Both the position numbers and the translations under genes were made by a program. 64,000 bases of DNA, taken from assembly GCF_014268655.2 (NCBI RefSeq), contig NZ_JABWQX020000001.1:712001-776000 (forward strand). Reading direction: 5' to 3'. Below, one piece after another: positions 1 to 6,930 of the stretch (positions are counted from its first letter, which is position 1; each line of letters begins with the position of its first letter). The DNA is from Pseudomonas marvdashtae. Its GTDB lineage: Bacteria > Pseudomonadota > Gammaproteobacteria > Pseudomonadales > Pseudomonadaceae. The notes beneath the pieces are model-generated. The model worked only from the letters and a program-made list of their open reading frames with translations. It did not search any database and had not been told where the DNA came from.

Positions 1-2046
1 ATCGAGCACTTTTACATGGCTCAGCGCGAGGGCGATGTGACCAATGCTGGCGCCAGCATTGTGTTTTATGAGCAGTGGAAAGAAACCGGCGACTCGGCAT
101 TGCTTGAGCAGATCGAGCGTTACAACGAAGACGACGTGAAATCCACTTTTCTCCTGCGTGACTGGCTGCTGGGCATCAAACCGGCAGGTGCTGGCGGGTT
201 TTGCGTACCTGAGCCCGTCACCGTGACCTCGGGCACCGAACCCACCGACGTGGAGATTCGACTGGAGAGCTATCGCCAGCGTCTGCTCGATGGACCGCAC
301 GCCGAAGACCCGGTACGCGTGCTGACCTTCCAACTGCTCGACTTCCATCGTCGTGCCGACAAGCCTATCTGGTGGCAAATGTTCAGTCGCCGGGACATGA
401 CCACCGAGGAGCTTTTGGAAGATATCGAAAGCCTCGCGGGGTTGCAGCGCACGTCGACACCGCGTGAACCGATCAAGCGGTCGTTCTTGTACGAATACCG
501 TTTCGAGCCGCAGGAAACCAAGTTGCGGACAGGCTCTAAAGGCCTTGTCGCCGAGACCCAGGCCAGCATCGAATTGCATCACCTGGACTTCGACCTGGGG
601 CTGGCGACCTTCAAGGCGACCGAGGAAAAAGCGCCACCCGAATATTTCGACATGATTCCCGACCGGCCAATCCCGACGGACGCTCTGCGTGACGCGTTGT
701 TGCGTTATGCCAACAGCGTGCTGGCCGGCGGCAAGCGTTTCCAGGCAGTGACCGACTTCCTGCATCGACGTGCTCCACGGGTGAATGGCGTGGAGCCGGG
801 GGCGCCGCTGCTCGACCCAGGCCTGCCACCGTTGGACGCCATCAAGCAAGTGGTGCGCAATCTCGACCAGTGCGTGCTGTTTATTCAGGGCCCGCCGGGC
901 ACCGGCAAGACTTACACCGGCTCGCACGTCATTGTCGATTTGCTCAAGGCGGGTAAGCGCATCGGCGTCACGTCCAACTCGCACCACGCCATCAATAACC
1001 TGCTGGCAGCGGTGGAAGCGCAAGCGCTGGAAGAGGGCGTCACGTTCAGCGGCTTGAAAAAGTCTGCGGACGGGGAGGGCAATGAGTTCGAAGGCCGCTG
1101 CATTCGCTCCATCGAAAACAAGAAGGCATTTCTCGCCGCATGCGTGCCTTCTATTGCCTTGACGGCCGGCACGGTCTGGATACTGGCGAACGATGCGTTT
1201 ACCGAGCAACTGGACTACCTGTTCATCGACGAAGCCGGGCAGGTGAGTGTGGCCAACCTAGTCGCAATGGGCATGGCGGCACGCAACATCGTACTGATGG
1301 GGGATCAGATGCAACTGTCGCAGCCGGTGCAGGGTGTGCACCCGGGGCGCTCCGGGGACTCCATACTCGACTACCTGCTGGACGGCACGCCGACCATTGC
1401 GGCGGATCGTGGCGTGTTCCTGGCAACCACCTGGCGAATGCACCCGGACGTATGCTCGTTCATTTCCCAGGCGGTTTACCAAGGGCAGCTCTCTTCGGCG
1501 CCCGGCACCGAGCGGCAGGTTTTGCTGCTGGACGGCCAACGTCCGGAGATACCTGCCAGCGGTCTGATGTTCTGCCCTGTTCAGCACGATGGCAACAGCC
1601 AGAGTTCGAACGAGGAGGCCGCGCAGGTCAAAGCGCTTTACGCCTACTTTCTAGAGCAACGGTTCATCGACAGCGAAGGTCAGGAGCACGCGATAGGTCT
1701 CGAAAACATCCTGGTCGTGGCGCCGTATAACTTGCAGGTTCAAGTACTCAAGCAGGCACTTCCCGCAGGTGCCCGGGTGGGTACCGTGGATAAATTTCAG
1801 GGGCAGGAAGCAGAGATTGTCATCGTATCGATGGCGACCTCCAACGAAAACTACTTGCCGCGTGACATCGGTTTTCTGTACTCGAAGAACCGCTTGAACG
1901 TGGCGGTCAGTCGCGCCAAATCCCTGGCCTGCATCGTCGCCAGCCCGGACCTCACCGCTGTCCGTTGCGTGACACCCCAAGAGATGAGTCTGGTAAACGG
2001 CTTGTGCATGGCCGTCAGACACGGCGCGGTACAAAGCCATGCTTGA
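1..2046 (+). CDS. RecB-like nuclease / superfamily 1 helicase, 3' part
   Basis: The frame is open from base 1, so the start and most of the nuclease domain lie left of the window. The visible N-terminal stretch ends in YNEDDVKSTFLLRDWL, which resembles the C-terminal end of the RNase H-fold/RecB-like domain of TM0106-type proteins. A complete SF1 (Upf1-like) helicase core follows: Walker A GPPGTGKT (about nt 889-912), DEAG Walker B (about 1226-1241), GDQMQLSQP, TWRMHPDV, VDKFQGQEAEIVIVSM, and a final NRLNVAVSRAK motif near 1900. Such proteins are predicted ATP-driven nucleic-acid translocases coupled to a nuclease. The 3' end overlaps the ankyrin gene by 8 bp, so the two are probably co-translated. 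A role in DNA degradation or defence is inferred from the family and the island context. Confidence 0.85.
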   Translation: MEHFYMAQREGDVTNAGASIVFYEQWKETGDSALLEQIERYNEDDVKSTFLLRDWLLGIKPAGAGGFCVPEPVTVTSGTEPTDVEIRLESYRQRLLDGPHAEDPVRVLTFQLLDFHRRADKPIWWQMFSRRDMTTEELLEDIESLAGLQRTSTPREPIKRSFLYEYRFEPQETKLRTGSKGLVAETQASIELHHLDFDLGLATFKATEEKAPPEYFDMIPDRPIPTDALRDALLRYANSVLAGGKRFQAVTDFLHRRAPRVNGVEPGAPLLDPGLPPLDAIKQVVRNLDQCVLFIQGPPGTGKTYTGSHVIVDLLKAGKRIGVTSNSHHAINNLLAAVEAQALEEGVTFSGLKKSADGEGNEFEGRCIRSIENKKAFLAACVPSIALTAGTVWILANDAFTEQLDYLFIDEAGQVSVANLVAMGMAARNIVLMGDQMQLSQPVQGVHPGRSGDSILDYLLDGTPTIAADRGVFLATTWRMHPDVCSFISQAVYQGQLSSAPGTERQVLLLDGQRPEIPASGLMFCPVQHDGNSQSSNEEAAQVKALYAYFLEQRFIDSEGQEHAIGLENILVVAPYNLQVQVLKQALPAGARVGTVDKFQGQEAEIVIVSMATSNENYLPRDIGFLYSKNRLNVAVSRAKSLACIVASPDLTAVRCVTPQEMSLVNGLCMAVRHGAVQSHA

Positions 2047-2644
2047 GCACATGGAAGACAGAGCCGAGCTTGGCCTTAACGACTGGCACTTTTGTGTATT
2101 GCTCGATGTTGGTCCGCCGCTCGATCCAATGGGCATGAATCAACGTGATCTGGCCGGCGATACACCGCTGGACATGGCCTACCGTCTGAGCCGTCGGGAA
2201 CTGACAGGCACACTTGAGTCACTGGGTGCGCTTGGCGATCTGCAGTTTCGCGATTGGCCCAGTTTGGGCACGTTCATGCCCCACGACAAGTACATTCACC
2301 AACCGGCCCGATTCGGCAATGTCAAAATACTGCACGCGCGTCACCAGCTCGGCGGCAGTCTCAACGACCGTGACGTACTGGGTAATACGCCGCTGCATTT
2401 GCTGCTGACCCATGGGCACTTGAAGGCCGCCCGGTATTTCATCACCCATTACGCCAAATATGGCCTTGATCTGTACGCGAAGAACAGCGAGGGCAATACC
2501 CCACGAAATATTGCCCAGCTCCATGGCGAACAAGCGCTGGCGCAAGCGCTACTCGACGCTGAGATCAACAACAGTGTGCGTGCGCTGCGCCTCTGGCGAG
2601 AGATGGGGCTTAATCATGCAAGAGCCACGGACGCAGTTCCTTGA
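2039..2644 (+). CDS. Ankyrin-repeat protein
   Basis: This 201-residue protein has recognisable ankyrin units: NQRDLAGDTPLDMAYRLS (about residues 36-55), DRDVLGNTPLHLLLTHGH (about 111-130) and a degenerate third unit containing NSEGNTPRNIAQLHG. No signal peptide or membrane segment is evident, so it is probably a cytoplasmic protein-protein interaction module. Its start lies inside the end of the helicase gene (8-bp overlap), which suggests translational coupling and a partner role for that helicase. ATG at 2051 is an alternative start. The 3' end runs 35 bp into the 3' end of the convergent WYL regulator gene. Its target is unknown. Confidence 0.75.
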   Translation: MLEHMEDRAELGLNDWHFCVLLDVGPPLDPMGMNQRDLAGDTPLDMAYRLSRRELTGTLESLGALGDLQFRDWPSLGTFMPHDKYIHQPARFGNVKILHARHQLGGSLNDRDVLGNTPLHLLLTHGHLKAARYFITHYAKYGLDLYAKNSEGNTPRNIAQLHGEQALAQALLDAEINNSVRALRLWREMGLNHARATDAVP

Positions 2645-3485
2645 TGTTGCTGACCACGATCTGCTGAGCCTCGGGGTTGGTTGCCTGGTTTCTCGGGTCG
2701 ACCTGATAGCGGCGCAATACGTACTTGACCAATGCCTTGCGACTAGGGACTACCAGTTGGCCATCCGTCATGCCGAAGTCGGTTTCGATGATGGCTTGCT
2801 GAGCGGCGTTCAAGCGGCCATCGGGGGTGAAGATGATCGGCACTTCGGTGTTCCACTCCTCATCCAGCTCGCGGGTGTCCTGCGACTCATCGAGCAGATC
2901 CGGCTCGCCGCGCAGGCGGCTGAGTACAAAGTCGCGATACTGGCGGTTCTTCTCGCAATACGCGCGCACATGCCAGCGCATGCCGGTGTAGACCAGCGTG
3001 TGTGGGGCAATCAGGCGGATTTCCACATTTGGTGTGTTGAGCGAAACGTATTCGGTTTCCAGGCGCAGACCATCGCGGCAAGCCTTGAGTAATGGACGCA
3101 GAACCTCCGGCCGAATCGGACGATCCGGGACTTCCAGGACCTTGGTATGGGCGTAGGCCAGGGCGAGCCCATCAATGTGCAGAGCGCGCTCGTTGTTCTG
3201 GTAAAGCAGATGCAAATAAGCGCTGGCGCTGTCGTCGATAAACAGCGGCGAGAACGTCTTGCTCGGGACGTAGCCTTTTATTTTTTTGTCATATGTAAGG
3301 TTTTTAGGCGCATGTTCCGTGATGTACGTGTTGATGTCCTTGGACGCCTGTTGGCGGCTGATGCCGAAGCTCTGGATCAGGTGTCCCGTGGTCAACCGGC
3401 CCTCCCACCAGGCAACGGTCTCGATCAAACGATAGCGAAGTGCCAGGTCCCAGCGAACCTGCTCGACGGATTGCTTGCGTTTCAT
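2610..3485 (-). CDS. WYL-domain transcriptional regulator (BrxR/CapW-like)
   Basis: This 291-residue protein has an N-terminal winged helix (about residues 15-60, with GISRQQASKDINTYI as the recognition region), then a WYL-type domain containing the WHVRAYCEKNRQYRDFVLSRL-like core (about residues 165-190), and a C-terminal WCX-like extension. This architecture is that of BrxR/CapW repressors, which often sit beside BREX, CBASS and other defence loci and respond to nucleic-acid or nucleotide signals. It is transcribed away from the genes starting at 3606, so the 120-bp gap is the natural operator region. An inverted repeat lies there at 3522-3536. What it controls cannot be read from sequence: candidates are itself, the 3606-5175 genes, or the helicase genes. 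Confidence 0.85.
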   Translation of the reverse strand: MKRKQSVEQVRWDLALRYRLIETVAWWEGRLTTGHLIQSFGISRQQASKDINTYITEHAPKNLTYDKKIKGYVPSKTFSPLFIDDSASAYLHLLYQNNERALHIDGLALAYAHTKVLEVPDRPIRPEVLRPLLKACRDGLRLETEYVSLNTPNVEIRLIAPHTLVYTGMRWHVRAYCEKNRQYRDFVLSRLRGEPDLLDESQDTRELDEEWNTEVPIIFTPDGRLNAAQQAIIETDFGMTDGQLVVPSRKALVKYVLRRYQVDPRNQATNPEAQQIVVSNIKELRPWLLHD

Positions 3486-3521
3486 ACCCTCTCCATGTGC
3501 GCGAATACTTTACCTGTATAA

Positions 3522-3536
3522 GTCTACATTCTAGAC
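3522..3536. promoter_or_regulatory. Candidate operator upstream of the WYL regulator
   Basis: GTCTA-cattc-TAGAC is a perfect 5+5 inverted repeat in the divergent gap between the WYL gene and 3606. It is flanked by direct copies of ACCTGT at 3512-3517 and 3535-3540, spaced about two helical turns. WYL/BrxR proteins bind inverted repeats, so this is a plausible autoregulatory site. No experimental motif was matched. Confidence 0.4.
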
Positions 3537-3605
3537 CTGTCGCGTTTCACTACATATCTTGTGTCTGGCATTCGAGATGAATTGAAGTCACGGAAGGAAG
3601 TGGAC

Positions 3606-3863
3606 ATGAGTATGTCGGAAATGGTTTCGACAGCGGCGTTGGTGATGATGGTGGCAATCCTGCTGGTGTTACTGCATCAGTGTCTGAGATTGCGTGATCT
3701 CTGGCATATGGCGCTGGGCTGCCAAAAAAATGCGCGCTGGGCGCGGATCTCGGAAGTGGAAAACCGCGAACTGCGTTCTGCGTTGCGGGCCGAGAAAGAA
3801 CACGTTCAGCAGTTGCAAAGAAAGCTGGTGATTTTGCAGGAATTGATCCCGGCAGAGGGATGA
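3606..3863 (+). CDS. Small membrane-anchored coiled-coil protein
   Basis: The 85-residue product has one hydrophobic segment (STAALVMMVAILLVLLHQC, about residues 8-27) followed by a charged helix (ENRELRSALRAEKEHVQQLQ, about residues 52-71) typical of a coiled coil. ATG 3606 is chosen because AAGGAAG lies 5 bases upstream. A GTG at 3561 is in frame but has no clear ribosome binding site. It ends 9 bp before the ADP-ribosylglycohydrolase gene, with AGGAAAGG between them, so the two are probably co-transcribed. No family was recognised. It could anchor a partner at the inner membrane. Confidence 0.6.
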   Translation: MSMSEMVSTAALVMMVAILLVLLHQCLRLRDLWHMALGCQKNARWARISEVENRELRSALRAEKEHVQQLQRKLVILQELIPAEG

Positions 3864-3872
3864 GGAAAGGAC

Positions 3873-4925
3873 ATGAACAGACTTGAACGGATCAAGGGTT
3901 GCCTGCTCGGCGGCGCCGTCGGTGATGCGCTGGGCGCCCCGGTGGAGTTTCTCGAGTGGTCTGCAATTGAAGCCAGGTTCGGTCCACAAGGTATCGTTGA
4001 TTTTGCGCCTGCTTTTGGTATCACAGGCGCCATCACCGATGATACGCAGATGATGCTTTTCACCGCCGAAGGCTTGCTGCGGGCTTATGTGGGCGGCAGC
4101 TCTCGAGGGGCGTGCCACGTCCCGAGCATCATTCATCATGCATTGCTGCGCTGGCTGATGACCCAGGACTACCCTGCGGCAATGCCGATCGATGTGGACG
4201 GCTGGTTGATCCAGCAATCGCAGCTCTGGTCTCGGCGCGCCCCTGGCATGACTTGCCTGGGTGCACTCAAGGCCAGTCCACGGCTCGGCGCAGTTGCCGA
4301 GAACAACAGCAAAGGCTGTGGCGCCTTGATGCGCGTTGCACCCTGCGCCTTTTTTGCCAACGCCTTTGACTACGCTGCCCAGTCTGGGCGCCTGACTCAC
4401 GGGCATCCTACGGGTTATCTGGCAGCCGGATTGTTTGCCGATATTCTCCAGCGCATTGTCGATCGGCAAGACAGCCTGGAGCATGCGGTTACTCAGAGCC
4501 TGGCCAAATATGGGCAGACGCCGGGTATGGAAGAAACACGCAGTCTCATTGAGCGTGTACTTTTCTTCTTTTACGAGGGCTATCAGCCGACGCCTCAACG
4601 GATAGGCGAACTCGGTGGTGGGTGGGTCGCCGAAGAAACGCTGGCTATTGGGTTGTGGTGCGCCCTGGCAGCGCCTTCGTTCGAAGAGGGCGTGATCATG
4701 GCGGTAAATCACAGTGGCGATAGCGACAGCACCGGGCTCATCGCCGGGCATTTGTTGGGTGCTCAGTATGGTGCTGCGGCGATTCCTGCTCGGTGGTTGG
4801 AGCCATTGGAGTTACGTGAAGTCATCGTGCAAGTTGCCGAGGATATGGAGCGTATTCCGCAGGAATACTGTGGGTATGGCGGAGAGTTTGATCAGCAGAT
4901 CGAGCAGGCGTATCCCGCTTGCTGA
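3873..4925 (+). CDS. ADP-ribosylglycohydrolase (DraG/ARH family)
   Basis: The 350-residue protein matches the DraG/ARH fold: GCLLGGAVGDALGAPVE at residues 9-25, the metal-binding TDDTQM near 53-58, and the C-terminal NHSGDSDSTG (about residues 278-287) supplying the second set of Mg2+ ligands. Family members hydrolyse ADP-ribose from modified arginine, DNA or nucleotide substrates. All expected acidic residues are present, so it should be active. It follows the small membrane protein by 9 bp and precedes a zinc-ribbon gene. In this setting it may reverse an ADP-ribosylation made by a toxin or phage enzyme, but no ADP-ribosyltransferase is visible in the window. Confidence 0.9.
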   Translation: MNRLERIKGCLLGGAVGDALGAPVEFLEWSAIEARFGPQGIVDFAPAFGITGAITDDTQMMLFTAEGLLRAYVGGSSRGACHVPSIIHHALLRWLMTQDYPAAMPIDVDGWLIQQSQLWSRRAPGMTCLGALKASPRLGAVAENNSKGCGALMRVAPCAFFANAFDYAAQSGRLTHGHPTGYLAAGLFADILQRIVDRQDSLEHAVTQSLAKYGQTPGMEETRSLIERVLFFFYEGYQPTPQRIGELGGGWVAEETLAIGLWCALAAPSFEEGVIMAVNHSGDSDSTGLIAGHLLGAQYGAAAIPARWLEPLELREVIVQVAEDMERIPQEYCGYGGEFDQQIEQAYPAC

Positions 4926-4971
4926 AAGTACTGAAGGAAATGACCATGGATAAATGTTCAGGAGAGCCGCA

Positions 4972-5175
4972 ATGCCAATCAAACCCAGACCTTTCACTTT
5001 TGTGTGTGATGAGTGTGGTTGGAAAAAAACTGTAGCACCCCGCAGTGATGCATTGAGGCCCGGTGATTGGTTTGCTCGCTGCCCCAAATGCGGTAGCGAG
5101 GCGTTGAGCCATCGGTCAGCGGACGTTTTCGATCGCACAGTGGCTGAATGGCTGGCGCGGCTACGACGCTTTTGA
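4972..5175 (+). CDS. Small zinc-ribbon protein
   Basis: The 67-residue product carries two CxxC knuckles, FVCDECGW near residues 9-16 and CPKCGS near residues 40-45, the signature of a single zinc ribbon. ATG 4972 is preferred over ATG 4954 because AGGAGA precedes it at the proper distance. It probably belongs to the 3606-5175 transcript. Zinc ribbons of this size bind nucleic acid or protein. Nothing shows which applies here. Confidence 0.65.
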   Translation: MPIKPRPFTFVCDECGWKKTVAPRSDALRPGDWFARCPKCGSEALSHRSADVFDRTVAEWLARLRRF

Positions 5176-5194
5176 TTGCTCGTTATGACGCGTA

Positions 5195-5229
5195 GTGATG
5201 TCATGCGCTGCAGTCGAGTGTGACATCAC
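5195..5229. terminator. Hairpin between convergent genes
   Basis: GTGATGTCA (5195-5203) and TGACATCAC (5221-5229) form a perfect 9-bp stem with a 17-nt loop in the 85-bp gap between the zinc-ribbon gene and the end of the dynamin operon. There is no T run, so intrinsic termination is uncertain. Confidence 0.35.
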
Positions 5230-5260
5230 CTGCAACCTTCTCAGGTCGCTGGCGAAGCGC

Positions 5261-6850
5261 TCATGTTGCTGCGTGCGGATTGCGGATCGCCAGGGTGACA
5301 TGCACATCATCCACAAGGCGAACTTCACCGTGCAGTAGACTGCCCTTGATCAGCACCTGCGGGTCGATACGAAGGCCCGCGCGGATCATGCTGAAGCTCA
5401 GGCCAGTGGTGGCAATCGCGTTGCCGAACTCCACGATGATTTTTTTCACATCGAGCTTGATCGCCAGCACCCGAATCTCGAACTGCTCGCCAATGACTAG
5501 CGGACGATTGAGCCATGAGCGGCGAATTCGGTAGATCAGTTCGTGGCCGCGTTGTACCTCTTCGTCTTCGGCTACACCACCGACGATGCGGGTTATCGTT
5601 TCGAGCATTTCCTGCTTGAGTTCACCGAAGGCGCCGACCATTTCGTTGAGTCGGCGCTGGTCATTGCGTAAGCGTTCGATCTGCTGCTTTACAGTTGCAC
5701 GTCGTTTCTCAGCCAAATTCTCGGCGATGGGCAGGAGCTCGTTCATGGCAGCCAGCAGCTCACGGTTGCTGGCCGCGGCATTACTGTTGTGGGCGATGAT
5801 AGCGTCCAGCACTCGTGCGCAAGCCAAACGCTTCTGGGTGCGCTTGGGCTGGCTATTGAGCGTATCCAGCCAGGCGCGTGCGTCATCGCCGGCAATGTGC
5901 TGACCATTGAGATCACCCAGTGGGGCAGCCCAAGCCATCAATCCGGCCCTTATGATGCCCGCGTCGTCGAGTGCCTGCGCTGTGCTGTTGAGGATCGCCT
6001 GGATGCGTGAACGACCAACCAGATCCGCCTGGGTGACGACGAAGAAGATCGGTTTGGGATGGTTGAGGGTACGCAGAAACTCCAGGTCATCGCGGCGGAT
6101 CGATCCGTTCTTGGCGCTGAGCAGCCAGATTACATGGTCGGCGTCGGCGAGCTGGCGCTGGGCGATCCGTGCATCGCTGTGCTCCGCGTCGTTGCGGTCG
6201 GCCTTGCTGTAGCCGGGCGTGTCGAGGAATGCGAGGCGCTGCCACAGGCCGGGCAAATGGATCATCAGCAGGCGCAGGACATGAGCGAAACCAACCTCCA
6301 CGCCGAGCGTTTCCTGGTAATGCTTCTGGAAGGCATGGGTGATTGCCTGCAGAGCGCTGCGATCCAGCGCGACCTCCTGGGTGAAGCTGTTCAGCGCAAT
6401 GATTTCCTCACGCTCACCCTGCACGATGTAACTGGGAATCGCGGTGGTGGGCTCAAGCGATTCAGGTAGCACATCGACACAGAGCAGGCTGTTGAGAAAG
6501 CGTGACTTGCCCGCACTGAAGCCGCCGCCGACACCAATTACTGTCTTGTTGGCCAGGTCGGGGAAAGCAACCAGGTCCTCCAGCGACTGCTCAAGCGCCA
6601 CCAACTCGCGATAGGCTTGTGCCTCGGCCGGATAGTCGTCGCGTGCCGCGAGATTGACGAAGCTCTGGTGGATTAGCTGGTGCAAACGGTGTAACTGCCG
6701 ACGATGTTCGCTGTGGATCACGCCCTGAGGCTGGGCGATCAGTCGGGTGATAAGTTGGAGGCCCAGTGCCGAATCTGCCAGATAAGGGTTGGCAGTTTCG
6801 GCTTCGGCGGCCTCCAGTTCTTCGAGGGAGAAGCTGAAATCAAGGGACAT
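5261..6850 (-). CDS. Dynamin-like GTPase, last gene of the patatin/dynamin operon
   Basis: This 529-residue protein has an N-terminal dynamin-type G domain: G1 GGGFSAGKSR near residues 108-117, switch threonines in PTTAIPSYI, G3 DTPGYSKAD and G4 TQADLVG. A helical region with a coiled coil follows (AEKRRATVKQQIERLRNDQR), then a beta-rich tail ending VRLVDDVHVTLAIRN. The first ~400 residues closely track the 695-residue gene at 9168-11255, even at the start (MSLDFSFSLEELEAAEAET against MSLDFSLSFEELEAAQSAT), so the two are paralogs. Their C-termini differ completely. The gene lies 80 bp downstream of the 747-residue GTPase gene. Dynamin-like proteins hydrolyse GTP to remodel membranes. The cellular target here is unknown. 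Confidence 0.85.
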   Translation of the reverse strand: MSLDFSFSLEELEAAEAETANPYLADSALGLQLITRLIAQPQGVIHSEHRRQLHRLHQLIHQSFVNLAARDDYPAEAQAYRELVALEQSLEDLVAFPDLANKTVIGVGGGFSAGKSRFLNSLLCVDVLPESLEPTTAIPSYIVQGEREEIIALNSFTQEVALDRSALQAITHAFQKHYQETLGVEVGFAHVLRLLMIHLPGLWQRLAFLDTPGYSKADRNDAEHSDARIAQRQLADADHVIWLLSAKNGSIRRDDLEFLRTLNHPKPIFFVVTQADLVGRSRIQAILNSTAQALDDAGIIRAGLMAWAAPLGDLNGQHIAGDDARAWLDTLNSQPKRTQKRLACARVLDAIIAHNSNAAASNRELLAAMNELLPIAENLAEKRRATVKQQIERLRNDQRRLNEMVGAFGELKQEMLETITRIVGGVAEDEEVQRGHELIYRIRRSWLNRPLVIGEQFEIRVLAIKLDVKKIIVEFGNAIATTGLSFSMIRAGLRIDPQVLIKGSLLHGEVRLVDDVHVTLAIRNPHAAT

Positions 6851-6930
6851 TTAGAATTCTTCTGTTTGCAGGCCACTGTCTCGTGTTGGCTGATATTTCA
6901 TCGCGGTATCAGGCGCTCGGCACTTCACCA

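Noticed and set aside
5586..6469. Open frames antisense to the dynamin-like gene
   Set aside because: They are shadows of a gene with clear GTPase motifs.
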